From RUG13091 sp963619935 (lineage in GTDB: Bacteria > Bacillota_I > Bacilli_A > RFN20 > CAG-826): a stretch of 24,090 nucleotides of DNA. Position numbers and translations under genes: made by a program. Positions 13,985 through 22,780 of the stretch are shown here, piece after piece (position 1 is the first letter of the stretch; each line of letters begins with the position of its first letter). The notes beneath the pieces were generated by a model. The model worked only from the letters and a program-made list of their open reading frames with translations. It was not told the DNA's origin and did not search any database. The stretch covers positions 1 to 24,090 of the forward strand of contig CAVEYA010000061.1 of assembly GCA_963619935.1 (NCBI GenBank). Reading direction: 5' to 3'.

Positions 13985-16204
13985 ATGAGTATGGAAAAAA
14001 CAGGTAAGCTTTTAGTCAATGGTGGTTATCCTCTTCACACTTTCGAAGATGTGGAAGAAATTTATTCAAATTACATTTCTTCTAAAGAAGATAAAGCCCA
14101 AATTCGTAAAGCTTATGAGTTTATTTTAGAAAAACATGAAGGTCAAACTCGTCGCAGTGGCGAACCTTATTATCATCATTTAGTGGAAGTAGCATATATT
14201 CTTGCTTCTTTAACATGTGGTCCTGCTACAATTACTGCTGGGCTATTACACGACGTTGTCGAAGACACTGATGTCACTGTTGCAGATATTGAAAAGATTT
14301 GGGGCAGTGAAGTTGCCAAAATGGTGGATGCTTTAACCAAAATTCAAAGATTAAAACTATCCAAAATTACAAGCGAAGAATTTGAAGCGGAAGACCATCG
14401 TAAAATTCTTTTAGGGATGGCTAAAGATATCCGTGTGATTTTGATTAAATTAGCAGATAGGCTTCATAATATGCGTACTTTAGCGGCATTAGCACCAGAA
14501 AGACAATATGCTCTTTCTAAAGAAACGATGGAAGTTTTTGTACCAATTGCCCACCGCTTAGGTTTAGACGTTGTTAAATCTGAATTAGAAGATCTTTGTT
14601 TAAAATATTTAGAACCGGAACATTTTGAAGAAATTTCTAAATTACTTTCTAAGAAAGCTAAAACTATGGCGAAATCTTTAGAAAATTTAAAGAAAAAAAT
14701 TGCCGATATTTTATTTCAAAACAATATCCCGTTTGATATTTCCGCTAGAGTCAAATCAATTTATTCGATTTATCGAAAAATGTATATCAAAGGTCACCCT
14801 TTTGATGAAATTTATGATATTTTAGCCTTGCGTATTATCACTAAAGATGAAATGCAATGCTATGAAATTCTTGGCTTGATTCATAAATCATATAAACCAG
14901 TTCCTGGCCGTTTTAAAGACTACATAGCTATGCCTAAGGCTAATATGTATCAATCATTACACACCACAATTGTGGGTGGTGATGGTAATTTCTATGAAGT
15001 ACAAATACGTACCGAAGATATGGACAAAGTTGCAGAAACAGGCATTGCTGCTCACTGGGCTTATAAAGAAGGAACGGGGTATTCTTCACAAAAAGAACAA
15101 GAAGAAATTGAAAATAAGTTACACTGGTTTAGAGACTTTGTCTCTTTAAGTAGTGAACAAAAAGATGAATCTGCTTCCGAATACATTAACAATTTAACGC
15201 ATGATATTTTTGAGGCTAATGTTTATATATTCACTCCTAAAGGAAAAGTTATTGAATTGCCACAAGGCAGTACGCCTGTGGATTTTGCTTATCATATTCA
15301 TACACGTATTGGTGACACTGCCGTTGGAGCATTAGTTAATGGCGTGATGGTGCCTTTAAACACTGTATTAAAAACTGGTGATTTAGTCGAAATTAAAACC
15401 GCCAAAAATTCAGTTGGGCCAAGTGAAGGCTGGTTAGAATTTGTTAAAACCTCTGCTGCTAAGACAGCTATTCGTAAATTTATGGCCAAGAAAAACGCCG
15501 AAATGCTACGTGAAGAAAAGATTGCCAAAGGCAAACAATCATTAGTAGACGCCTTTGATGATCGTGGAATTGATGAAAATGAAATGTTAAAATTCATTCA
15601 AGACGATAAACTTCTTGAACATTTTGAAGTTAAAAGTTTGGAAGATTTATATATTGCTGTTTCTGGAAGAAAGCCTTCTCCAAGCGCAGTAATTGAATTC
15701 TTACATATTAAAAAGCAAGTAACAATACCAACGGGTGGGAAAGTTAAAACGAAATTTGGTAATGACTGTCCAGTCTATTGTAAGGGTGTTGGTAGAATTG
15801 CAATTAATCTTGCGAATTGCTGCACACCAATTCCTGGCGATGACATTGTTGGCTATATTACCAAAGGTAAAGGCATTTCAGCTCATCGCAAAAACTGTCC
15901 TAATGTGGCAAACGAAAAAGAAAGATTGGTGGAAGTCTTCTGGCGAGAGGATTTAGAATTTGCTACTTATCCTGTGGATATTATGATTGAAGCTAGCGAT
16001 AGAAATAATTTGGTAGTGGATATTATGTCATTATTATCCGCTAATAAGGTGACATTAAATTCAATTCACGCTCGTTTACTAAATAATTCCACAGTTAATA
16101 TTGCTGCAACCTTAATGGTAAGCGATGCTAAAAGATTAAATGATGTTTGTAATATGCTCCGTTCTATTACCGGAGTTTATGAAATAACTAGAGTTATTCA
16201 TTAA
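13985..16204 (+). CDS. rel: Bifunctional (p)ppGpp synthetase/hydrolase Rel
   Basis: The protein has 739 residues, the full length of Gram-positive Rel, which makes and degrades the alarmone (p)ppGpp in the stringent response. Domains in order are as follows. The HD hydrolase has His64/His65, His89-Asp90 and the VVED motif (91-94), so hydrolysis should be active. The synthetase has GRFKDYIAMPK at 308-318; the RxKD form (309-312) marks bifunctional Rel rather than the RelA EFDD form. TGS follows (about 405-470, VYIFTPKGKVIELPQG). A Cys-rich conserved region has ANCCTPIPGDDIVGYITKGK, and the C-terminal ACT domain covers about 660-739. A second in-frame ATG (13991) is an alternative start; no strong ribosome-binding site precedes either. 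It heads a rel-hisS-aspS run. Confidence 0.97.
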   Translation: MSMEKTGKLLVNGGYPLHTFEDVEEIYSNYISSKEDKAQIRKAYEFILEKHEGQTRRSGEPYYHHLVEVAYILASLTCGPATITAGLLHDVVEDTDVTVADIEKIWGSEVAKMVDALTKIQRLKLSKITSEEFEAEDHRKILLGMAKDIRVILIKLADRLHNMRTLAALAPERQYALSKETMEVFVPIAHRLGLDVVKSELEDLCLKYLEPEHFEEISKLLSKKAKTMAKSLENLKKKIADILFQNNIPFDISARVKSIYSIYRKMYIKGHPFDEIYDILALRIITKDEMQCYEILGLIHKSYKPVPGRFKDYIAMPKANMYQSLHTTIVGGDGNFYEVQIRTEDMDKVAETGIAAHWAYKEGTGYSSQKEQEEIENKLHWFRDFVSLSSEQKDESASEYINNLTHDIFEANVYIFTPKGKVIELPQGSTPVDFAYHIHTRIGDTAVGALVNGVMVPLNTVLKTGDLVEIKTAKNSVGPSEGWLEFVKTSAAKTAIRKFMAKKNAEMLREEKIAKGKQSLVDAFDDRGIDENEMLKFIQDDKLLEHFEVKSLEDLYIAVSGRKPSPSAVIEFLHIKKQVTIPTGGKVKTKFGNDCPVYCKGVGRIAINLANCCTPIPGDDIVGYITKGKGISAHRKNCPNVANEKERLVEVFWREDLEFATYPVDIMIEASDRNNLVVDIMSLLSANKVTLNSIHARLLNNSTVNIAATLMVSDAKRLNDVCNMLRSITGVYEITRVIH

Positions 16205-16223
16205 TGAAGAAAGGAAAGAATGT

Positions 16224-17549
16224 ATGGAAGTTAAAAACGTAAAAGGTACACATGATATTATTGGTGCAGAAGCTGATACTTATAGTTCAGTTGAGCATTT
16301 ACTTGGCCATGTTGCGGAATTGTTCGCTTTTAGCGAAGTCCGCCCTCCAGTCTTAGAACATAGTGAATTATTTGTTCGTGGTGTTGGCGAATCAAGCGAT
16401 GTTGTGCGTAAAGAAATGTACACCTTTGAAGATAAAGGCGGACGTAGTTTGACTATGCGCCCTGAATTTACTGCTGGGATTATTCGTTTGATTGTTCAAA
16501 ATAAATTATTGCCTGTCAGTGAATTACCACTAAAGTTTTATTATTGTGGCCCAGTTTTTAGATATGAAAGACCACAACTTGGTCGATATCGTCAATTCAA
16601 TCAATTTGGTGTTGAATCAGTGGGACATAATAATCCACTTAACGATGTTGAAGTTATCGCTTTAGCTTACACAATGCTAAATAGTTTAGGCTTAGAAAAT
16701 GTAGCGGTGAAAATTAATACGTTAGGCGATGAGGCGTCTAGAAATGCTTATCGTGATGCCTTAAAAGAATTCTTCAAAGACAAAGTGGGCAATATGTGTG
16801 TCGACTGCCAATCTAGATATGAACTTAACCCTTTAAGAATCTTAGATTGTAAGGTTCCTGAAGATCAAGAAATTGTCAAAGGCGCACCTAAGATGTCAGA
16901 CTTTTTATCTGATGCTAGCAAAGCTAGATTTAATTTAGTGCTTGATGCTTTAAAAGATATGGGCATCAAATACGAAGTTGATGACACATTAGTTCGTGGT
17001 CTTGATTATTACAGTGAAACAGTTTTTGAATTCCATTACACATCTAGGAAAGGAAATAACTATGGCGCAATTGGCGCAGGTGGTCACTATGATAAATTGG
17101 TCCATGAATTAGGCGGACCAGATCTACCTGGTGTTGGTTTCTCCTTTGGTGTAGAAAGATTAGTAAGCGTTTTAACTGATGATAACTTATTACCTGATAA
17201 TATTGGTTTAAATTTAGATGCCTACGTGATGCCTTTAGGCAAGGAAAGCCAAGAAAAAGGATTAGTGATTGCTAATACACTTCGTATGATGGGTTTTAAA
17301 GTTGATATTTGCTATGACGATGTCAAACTTGGCAATATGTTCAAACGTGCGGAAAAAAAGAACGCAAAAGTGGCTATCATCATTGGCGAAAATGAAATCA
17401 ATAACGGTGAAGTAGTAGTGAAAAACTTAACTTCAAAAGAACAAATTACTGTTAAACTCGAAGAGTTGGAAGATAAAGTCGCAGAAATCGTTGATAGTAT
17501 TCATAATAATGAATATTGTGAAGGTGAAGAATGTGAAGGAAAGGAATAA
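16224..17549 (+). CDS. hisS: Histidyl-tRNA synthetase
   Basis: This 441-residue class II synthetase charges tRNA-His. Class II motif 2 is present as VFRYERPQLGRYRQFNQFGVE (111-131). RPEFT (79-83) and the histidine-specific RGLDYYSETVFEF (from 258) are intact, followed by the class II motif 3 region GVGFSFGVERL. The anticodon-binding domain lies after about 330. The C-terminus carries an extra acidic, cysteine-containing tail (YCEGEECEGKE) whose codons also form the purine-rich ribosome-binding site for aspS. An AAGGAAAG ribosome-binding site precedes ATG, which lies 19 bases after rel. There is no room for a T-box leader. Confidence 0.97.
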   Translation: MEVKNVKGTHDIIGAEADTYSSVEHLLGHVAELFAFSEVRPPVLEHSELFVRGVGESSDVVRKEMYTFEDKGGRSLTMRPEFTAGIIRLIVQNKLLPVSELPLKFYYCGPVFRYERPQLGRYRQFNQFGVESVGHNNPLNDVEVIALAYTMLNSLGLENVAVKINTLGDEASRNAYRDALKEFFKDKVGNMCVDCQSRYELNPLRILDCKVPEDQEIVKGAPKMSDFLSDASKARFNLVLDALKDMGIKYEVDDTLVRGLDYYSETVFEFHYTSRKGNNYGAIGAGGHYDKLVHELGGPDLPGVGFSFGVERLVSVLTDDNLLPDNIGLNLDAYVMPLGKESQEKGLVIANTLRMMGFKVDICYDDVKLGNMFKRAEKKNAKVAIIIGENEINNGEVVVKNLTSKEQITVKLEELEDKVAEIVDSIHNNEYCEGEECEGKE

Positions 17550-17552
17550 AAC

Positions 17553-19277
17553 ATGGAAAGAACTTGTCGTAACGCTGAACTATCTATTAAAGATGTAGGC
17601 CGTAAGGTCACTCTTGTTGGATGGGTAAGTAAAAGAAGAAATCTTGGTTCTATTTTATTCATTGATTTGAGAGACCGTTCAGGAATTGTTCAAATCATGG
17701 TAAAAGACGCTAATAAAGCGCCAGATATTCATAATGAATATATTCTCCAAGTTGTTGGTACAGTAGAAAAACGTGAAGTAGCCAACGCAAAACTTAAAAC
17801 TGGTGAAATTGAAGTAGTCGCTGACACGATTAACGTAGTGAACACTGCCAAGAATACTCCAATTATTATTGCAGATGAAACTGATGCACTTGAGGAAACA
17901 CGTCTTAAATATCGTTATTTAGATTTGCGTAGACCATGCATGCAACATTATTTTGATATTCGTGATCAAATTAAAATTACTGTGCATAAATATTTGCATG
18001 AACTTCAATTTATTGAAGTAGAAACACCAATTCTTTGTGCATCTTCTCCAGAAGGAGCAAAAGAATATTTGGTTCCTTCAAGATTGCATCATGGTAGTTT
18101 CTATGCTTTACCACAATCCCCACAAATGTTTAAACAACTTTTAATGGTCGGTGGTTTTGAAAGATATTATCAAATTGCCCGTTGCTTTAGAGATGAAGAT
18201 TTACGTGCTGATAGACAACCTGATTTTACTCAAATCGATATTGAAACTTCTTTCTTAGATCAAGAACAATTCTTAACTATGATGGAAGGGTTAATTCGTG
18301 ACATCTTTAAGAATACAATTGGTTACGAAGTAAAATTACCACTTCGTCAAATGCCATATAAAGAAGCAATGGATCGTTTCGGTAGCGATAAACCAGATAC
18401 TCGCTTTGGCATAGAATTACATGATTTAAAAGAAATTTTTAAAAACACAACGTTTGAAGCTTATAAAAACGCGGAAACGATTCGTGGTATTTGTGTGCCA
18501 AACGTTGCAGATGTTACATCTCGTAAGGTGATTGATTCATTAACACTTGAAGCGAAAAAGTTCGGTTTAGGCGGTTTAGCGGTCATTAAGAAAGAAAACG
18601 GAGAATTGACCGGGTCCTTTGTAAAATTCCTTCTAGACGCCGAAAAAGAGGCATTAATTAAAGAACTTGGTGCAAATGAGAATGATATAATCATTATTTC
18701 CGCCGGTCCAAGCAATCGTGTATTACCTCTTCTTGGCGCATTACGCTTACAATATGGCAAAAAATTAGGTCTCATTAAACCTAATACTTACGATTTATTA
18801 TGGGTTGTTGATTTCCCGATGTTCGAAAGAGAAGTGGAAACTGGAAAAATTGTTGCCACCCATCACCCATTTACACGTCCTAAAGATGAAGACCTTGTTC
18901 ATTTAGATGGAGATCCAACTAAAGCCTTAAGCTATGCTTACGATATCGTTATTAACGGTTATGAAGCTGGTGGTGGTACTCTTCGTATTTATCGCCAAGA
19001 TATCCAAAAGAAGATCTTTAATATTCTAGGCTTAAGCGATGAAGAAGTGGCGAAAAAGTTTGGTTACTTTGTTGAAGCTCTTCAATACGGTACACCTCCA
19101 CATGCTGGTATGGCTTTTGGATTAGACAGATTAGCAATGATTTTAGGCGGTACAGAAAACATCCGTGATGTCATTGCCTTCCCAAAGAATTTGGCTGGCG
19201 TATGTCCAATGAGTGGAGCACCTACTGAAGTTACTCAAGAACAACTTGATGAACTTGGCTTAAAAGTAGACAAATAA
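17553..19277 (+). CDS. aspS: Aspartyl-tRNA synthetase (bacterial type)
   Basis: This 574-residue class II synthetase charges tRNA-Asp, and possibly tRNA-Asn if the organism lacks asparaginyl-tRNA synthetase, which cannot be judged here. It has the N-terminal OB-fold anticodon domain (about 1-105, VTLVGWVSKRRNLGSILFIDLRD), motif 2 with CFRDEDLRADRQPDFTQID, and the bacterial GAD insertion domain (about 285-415). Motif 3 is GMAFGLDRLAMILGG near the C-terminus, followed by IRDVIAFPKN. It begins three bases after hisS with an AAGGAA ribosome-binding site inside the end of that gene. The hisS-aspS order is shared with Bacillus relatives. Confidence 0.97.
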   Translation: MERTCRNAELSIKDVGRKVTLVGWVSKRRNLGSILFIDLRDRSGIVQIMVKDANKAPDIHNEYILQVVGTVEKREVANAKLKTGEIEVVADTINVVNTAKNTPIIIADETDALEETRLKYRYLDLRRPCMQHYFDIRDQIKITVHKYLHELQFIEVETPILCASSPEGAKEYLVPSRLHHGSFYALPQSPQMFKQLLMVGGFERYYQIARCFRDEDLRADRQPDFTQIDIETSFLDQEQFLTMMEGLIRDIFKNTIGYEVKLPLRQMPYKEAMDRFGSDKPDTRFGIELHDLKEIFKNTTFEAYKNAETIRGICVPNVADVTSRKVIDSLTLEAKKFGLGGLAVIKKENGELTGSFVKFLLDAEKEALIKELGANENDIIIISAGPSNRVLPLLGALRLQYGKKLGLIKPNTYDLLWVVDFPMFEREVETGKIVATHHPFTRPKDEDLVHLDGDPTKALSYAYDIVINGYEAGGGTLRIYRQDIQKKIFNILGLSDEEVAKKFGYFVEALQYGTPPHAGMAFGLDRLAMILGGTENIRDVIAFPKNLAGVCPMSGAPTEVTQEQLDELGLKVDK

Positions 19278-19281
19278 GAAT

Positions 19282-19346
19282 TAATAAACTATGTTTATTA
19301 TAAATACTAAAAAATAACTAATAAAATACTAATAAGGAGAAATAAA
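19282..19346 (+). other. aspS-tkt intergenic region with hairpin and short direct repeats
   Basis: TAATAAAC (19282-19289) pairs with GTTTATTA (19293-19300) around TAT, but no T-run follows, so it is not a convincing terminator. AAATACTAA occurs twice (19302-19310 and 19324-19332), 22 bases apart. The strong ribosome-binding site AAGGAGAA (19333-19340) precedes the tkt ATG at 19347. No clear promoter is visible, so tkt may be read through from aspS. Confidence 0.4.
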
Positions 19347-21323
19347 ATGAATAAAAAAATTGATGATTTATCGGTCGCTACGATTCGTTCCCTTTGTATC
19401 GATGAGATTAACAAAGCGAATTCCGGCCACCCAGGAATGGCGTTAGGCAGTGCGCCTATCCTTTATACTTTATGGACACGTCATTTAGTCGCGAATGCCA
19501 ACGAACCTGAATGGTTTAATCGTGATCGTTTTGTATTAAGTGCTGGCCATGCGTCTTCATTGCTTTATGCAATGTTGCATTTGTCTGGTTATGAAGTGAG
19601 TCTTGATGACTTACAACATTTCCGTCAAATTAATTCTTTAACTCCAGGCCACCCAGAATATCACTGGACTAAAGGTGTTGACGCAACAAGCGGTCCTTTA
19701 GGACAAGGCATTGCTCAAGCTGTCGGTATGGCTATGGCAGAAGAAAGCATTAGAGCCAACTATGTTGACGGTGAAAAAATCTTAAATCATTACACATATG
19801 CTTTATGTGGCGATGGTTGTTTACAAGAAGGTATTTCACAAGAAGCTATTTCCTTAGCTGGTCATCAAAAATTAAATAAATTAATTTTATTTTATGACGC
19901 AAACCAAGTTACACTCGATGGAGCGCTTGATTTATCATTCTCTGAACAAGTAAAAAATCGTTTCCTTGCCAGTGAATGGAATGTTTTTGAAGTTAATGAT
20001 GGCAATGATATTGAAGCTATCGATAAAGCCATTATTCAAGCTAAGAAATCAAAAGATAAGCCAAATTTAATTATTGTACACACAGTTATTGGCTATGGTT
20101 CCGCAAAACAAGGAACTAGTAAAGTACATGGTTCACCTTTAGGTGCAGAAGATGGCAAACACGCAAAAGTGGAAGTTTATGGTTTTGATCATCCTGATTT
20201 CTTTATTCCAGAAGAAGTTAAAAAACAATTTAAAGATACTTTTACTGCTCGTGGTGAAAAAGCTTATAAAGATTATGAAAAAGAACTTGCCAAATATGCT
20301 GAAAAACATCCTGTTGAAGCAAAACGTTTTAATGAGTTAATCAACTTAAATGTTGATTCATATTTACCAAATGTAATGCCTGAATTTACCGAAGGTAGTT
20401 CAATGTCTACTCGTGTAGCTTCTGGTAAAGCATTAAATGCTTATATGCTTAACATACCAAATTTAATTGGTGGTTCTGCTGATGTTGCTGGCTCTGTCAT
20501 GACAAAACTTGATGGAGGAACAGATTTCACACCAAATACTCGTTATGGTCATAATGTGAACTGGGGTATCCGTGAATTTGCTATGGGTAGTGCTCAAAAC
20601 GGTATGCTCTTACATGGTGGTTTGCGTACTTATGTTGGCTGCTTCTGTGTTTTCTCCGATTATATGAAACCAGCTATTCGTATGGCAGCTTTAAGCCATT
20701 TGCCAGCTATTTATTTATTCTCCCATGACTCAATTGCTGTGGGTGAAGATGGCCCAACACATCAACCAATCGAACAATTAGCTATGCTAAGAAGTATTCC
20801 TAATGTGCACGTTATCCGTCCATGTGATGAACGTGAAACTTACGCTGCATGGCATGAAGCACTTAAGAGTACAAGAACTCCAACTGCTTTAATTACATCT
20901 CGTCAAAACTTACCTTTATTACCAGGTAGTTCTGCCGACGGCGTAGCTCACGGTGCTTACGTTATCTCCAAAGAAGAAAAAGAAGCACAAGTAGAAATTA
21001 TTGCTACTGGTAGTGAAGTTTCCTTAGCAGTAGAAGCTCAAAAACTTCTTAAAGAACAAGGCATTGATGTCCGCGTTATCTCTATGCCATGTTGGGAATT
21101 ATTTGAAGCACAAAGTTCAGAATATAAAGAAAGTGTTCTCTCCTTACCATGGGATAAACGTATCTCTGTAGAAATGCTTTCAACCTTTGGCTGGGATCGT
21201 TACGCTAAACATCATATGGGTATGGATTGTTTCGGTGCATCTGCTCCTGCTAAAGATGTAATTGCTAAATTCAATTTTACTGCTTCACACTTAGCGGAAT
21301 TAGTTACTAATATCATCAAATAA
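19347..21323 (+). CDS. tkt: Transketolase
   Basis: At 658 residues this is a full-length transketolase, the thiamine-diphosphate enzyme that moves two-carbon units between pentose phosphate and glycolytic sugars. The N-terminal pyrophosphate domain has NSGHPGMALG near 26-35, LGQGIAQAVG, and the GDG of the thiamine-binding motif at 155-157 (CGDGCLQEGISQEA). The central pyrimidine domain has the conserved FAMGSAQNGM and FLFSHDS-like segment (YLFSHDSIAVGEDGPTHQPI). The C-terminal domain ends normally (WDRYAKHHMGMDCFGASAPA). It has a strong ribosome-binding site (AAGGAG). It sits between tRNA synthetase genes and the asp23 cluster, with a hairpin over its stop codon and a terminator after it. Confidence 0.97.
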   Translation: MNKKIDDLSVATIRSLCIDEINKANSGHPGMALGSAPILYTLWTRHLVANANEPEWFNRDRFVLSAGHASSLLYAMLHLSGYEVSLDDLQHFRQINSLTPGHPEYHWTKGVDATSGPLGQGIAQAVGMAMAEESIRANYVDGEKILNHYTYALCGDGCLQEGISQEAISLAGHQKLNKLILFYDANQVTLDGALDLSFSEQVKNRFLASEWNVFEVNDGNDIEAIDKAIIQAKKSKDKPNLIIVHTVIGYGSAKQGTSKVHGSPLGAEDGKHAKVEVYGFDHPDFFIPEEVKKQFKDTFTARGEKAYKDYEKELAKYAEKHPVEAKRFNELINLNVDSYLPNVMPEFTEGSSMSTRVASGKALNAYMLNIPNLIGGSADVAGSVMTKLDGGTDFTPNTRYGHNVNWGIREFAMGSAQNGMLLHGGLRTYVGCFCVFSDYMKPAIRMAALSHLPAIYLFSHDSIAVGEDGPTHQPIEQLAMLRSIPNVHVIRPCDERETYAAWHEALKSTRTPTALITSRQNLPLLPGSSADGVAHGAYVISKEEKEAQVEIIATGSEVSLAVEAQKLLKEQGIDVRVISMPCWELFEAQSSEYKESVLSLPWDKRISVEMLSTFGWDRYAKHHMGMDCFGASAPAKDVIAKFNFTASHLAELVTNIIK

Positions 21324-21332
21324 TTGATGATA
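21311..21332 (+). repeat. Inverted repeat spanning the tkt stop codon
   Basis: TATCATCAA (21311-21319) and TTGATGATA (21324-21332) are perfect nine-base arms around ATAA, with the TAA stop in the loop. No T-run follows. It could stabilise the mRNA end or assist the terminator 16 bases downstream. Confidence 0.55.
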
Positions 21333-21347
21333 AAATTAAAAGAAGAG

Positions 21348-21373
21348 ACGATAGATTTGTTCTATCGTTTTTT
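21348..21373 (+). terminator. Rho-independent terminator after tkt
   Basis: ACGATAGA (21348-21355) pairs with TCTATCGT (21361-21368) around TTTGT, eight perfect pairs, followed by six T residues (21368-21373). Confidence 0.92.
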
Positions 21374-21394
21374 CTTTATGAAAAATATCAATAG

Positions 21395-21423
21395 TTGCGA
21401 GATTAATATATTTCATATATAGT
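21395..21423 (+). promoter_or_regulatory. Probable promoter of the asp23-like/nusB/xseAB operon
   Basis: TTGCGA (21395-21400) and TATAGT (21418-21423) are separated by an ideal 17 bases. Transcription would start near 21430, only about 13 bases before ATG and inside the ribosome-binding site AGGGAGG (21427-21433), so the true start may differ or the leader is very short. Confidence 0.45.
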
Positions 21424-21442
21424 ATTAGGGAGGAAAAAGATT

Positions 21443-21784
21443 ATGGCAGATTATGTTTATTTGGATGACTATAGCAAAAAAGGTGCGCTAGGAATTTCTT
21501 ACCACGCTTTTGATGAATTAGTAACTAAAGCTATTTCTCGTGTGAAAGGGGTTTCAGTTTCTAACAAAAAGTTAAAGAAAAACCAAACTTTTAAACTAAA
21601 CAGACCAATTCAAACATATATTCGTCACGATATTGTTCATGTGCGTATTGCGGTAGATGTTGCCAAAGGCAATGATTTACAAAAAGTTATTCGTAATATT
21701 CAAGATGAAGTTATTAATACCTTGGTACTTGCGACTGAACAAGTTCCTTTCGATGTACAAGTAAAGGTTGAATCAATTATCTAA
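21443..21784 (+). CDS. Asp23/Gls24 family protein (YqhY-like)
   Basis: This 113-residue protein belongs to the Asp23/Gls24 (DUF322) family of small cytoplasmic envelope-stress proteins. The start has the family-like GALGISYHAFDELVTKA segment (14-30), then RVKGVS (33-38). IVHVRIAVDVAKGNDLQKV and the C-terminal DVQVKVESI are the amphipathic strand-helix-strand units typical of the fold. Location before nusB matches B. subtilis yqhY, though accB-accC are not upstream here. It has a strong ribosome-binding site (AGGGAGG). Its stop overlaps the next ATG by one base (TAATG), implying coupled translation with the membrane protein that follows. Confidence 0.85.
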   Translation: MADYVYLDDYSKKGALGISYHAFDELVTKAISRVKGVSVSNKKLKKNQTFKLNRPIQTYIRHDIVHVRIAVDVAKGNDLQKVIRNIQDEVINTLVLATEQVPFDVQVKVESII

Positions 21785-22362
21785 TGTTTGGCAAAAAACG
21801 AAAAAAATTAGAAAAGCCTAAGCAATCATACGTCACTCTCCATAACCGAGCTGTAACGCGTTATAAGCAGGCAGCCAAAATACTAATTTGGGCTGGCGTA
21901 TTAAATTTTGTTGGGCTAATAATTAGTATTGTTCAATTTTACACATCAGAAGACGTTACTACTATTCAGTATTATTTTTGTTTCGGTGTAAATGACTTCT
22001 TATTTACTTTATTGGAAACAAAAGCGTCACTCAACGAAAATAATCCAGTTCTATTTTGGATTATTGTAAGCATTATGACTATAGGTACAACAAGTGGATC
22101 GACTTTGATTAGTTTATTTGCTTCACAAGGAAAAAAGAAATTTTTAATTTCTTGTCTCATTGCCTATTTTATTGATTGGATATTTGTTTTCTTGGCTTAC
22201 TTCGTTAGTGGTGAATCTGAACAGGGATTATTACTGAGTGGTGGCGTTCACATTATTATTACTTTCTTCCTCATTATTGCGGCTTATCAATACAAGAAAG
22301 TGTTAGAAATTGAAAAACGCTTTGAAAAGCCAAAAGCGGAAGAACAAAAAGAGGCAAATTAG
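21784..22362 (+). CDS. Unrecognised multi-span membrane protein
   Basis: The product has 192 residues and no family that I recognise. It has a very basic N-terminus (FGKKRKKLEKPK), then probable membrane helices at about 32-53, 88-113, 118-142 and 148-169, possibly a fifth short one at 61-77. The C-terminal tail is charged (about 170-192, rich in Lys and Glu), and both ends are probably cytoplasmic. It overlaps the Asp23-family gene by one base and precedes nusB by one base, so all three should be translated together. By analogy with S. aureus, where the membrane protein AmaP anchors Asp23, it might serve as a membrane partner. That is inference from position; no AmaP-like sequence is evident. 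Confidence 0.72.
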   Translation: MFGKKRKKLEKPKQSYVTLHNRAVTRYKQAAKILIWAGVLNFVGLIISIVQFYTSEDVTTIQYYFCFGVNDFLFTLLETKASLNENNPVLFWIIVSIMTIGTTSGSTLISLFASQGKKKFLISCLIAYFIDWIFVFLAYFVSGESEQGLLLSGGVHIIITFFLIIAAYQYKKVLEIEKRFEKPKAEEQKEAN

Positions 22363-22363
22363 T

Positions 22364-22780
22364 ATGGAAATGAATCGTAATCAACAACATTATATAATCA
22401 TGACTGTCATCTATGATGAACTGAATGACTTTGTTCTCGGTGGTGGTAAAACTTTTAGAGACGCAAGAGACATGATTAGTGAACTTTGTGAAACACCTTA
22501 TGATTTAGTTGATAATTTTATCAAAAGCAGCGTTTCTAATGTTTTAAATAATTATGGAGTTATTATCGATGCTTATACCCCGTTATTAAAAAATTGGAAA
22601 TGGGATCGTTTGCCTTTATTAACTCAAGCCATTCTTTTAATGTCATACGCACATTTCTACTATGTAGAAAAAGTTGATAAAAAAGTTGTTATTAATATTG
22701 CAGTTGATTTAGCAAAGAAATATGTCGATGAAAAACAAGCTAAGTTCATTAATGCAATATTAGATGGAGCACTTAAATAA
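22364..22780 (+). CDS. nusB: Transcription antitermination factor NusB
   Basis: The protein has 138 residues from ATG 22364, the usual NusB length; an in-frame extension to 22310 would overlap the upstream gene. NusB binds boxA RNA with NusE (S10) and supports rRNA antitermination. The C-terminal half is diagnostic: WKWDRLPLLTQAILLMSYAH, then KVVINIAVDLAKKY, then AKFINAILDGALK. The N-terminal half is divergent and lacks a clear RRxARExALQ-type arginine-rich start. It begins one base after the membrane-protein stop and ends immediately before xseA. Confidence 0.9.
   Translation: MEMNRNQQHYIIMTVIYDELNDFVLGGGKTFRDARDMISELCETPYDLVDNFIKSSVSNVLNNYGVIIDAYTPLLKNWKWDRLPLLTQAILLMSYAHFYYVEKVDKKVVINIAVDLAKKYVDEKQAKFINAILDGALK

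Noticed and set aside
16205..16223. Possible T-box leader for hisS-aspS
   Set aside because: Only 19 bases separate rel and hisS, and hisS-aspS are three bases apart; no room for a T-box.
20143..20340. 65-codon plus-strand frame inside tkt
   Set aside because: It is a lysine/leucine-rich out-of-frame reading of the transketolase gene; the 15735-15956 frame inside rel is rejected for the same reason.
22310..22363. 18-residue extension of NusB
   Set aside because: It is Lys/Arg-rich sequence read from the end of the membrane-protein gene in another frame; ATG 22364 gives normal NusB length.
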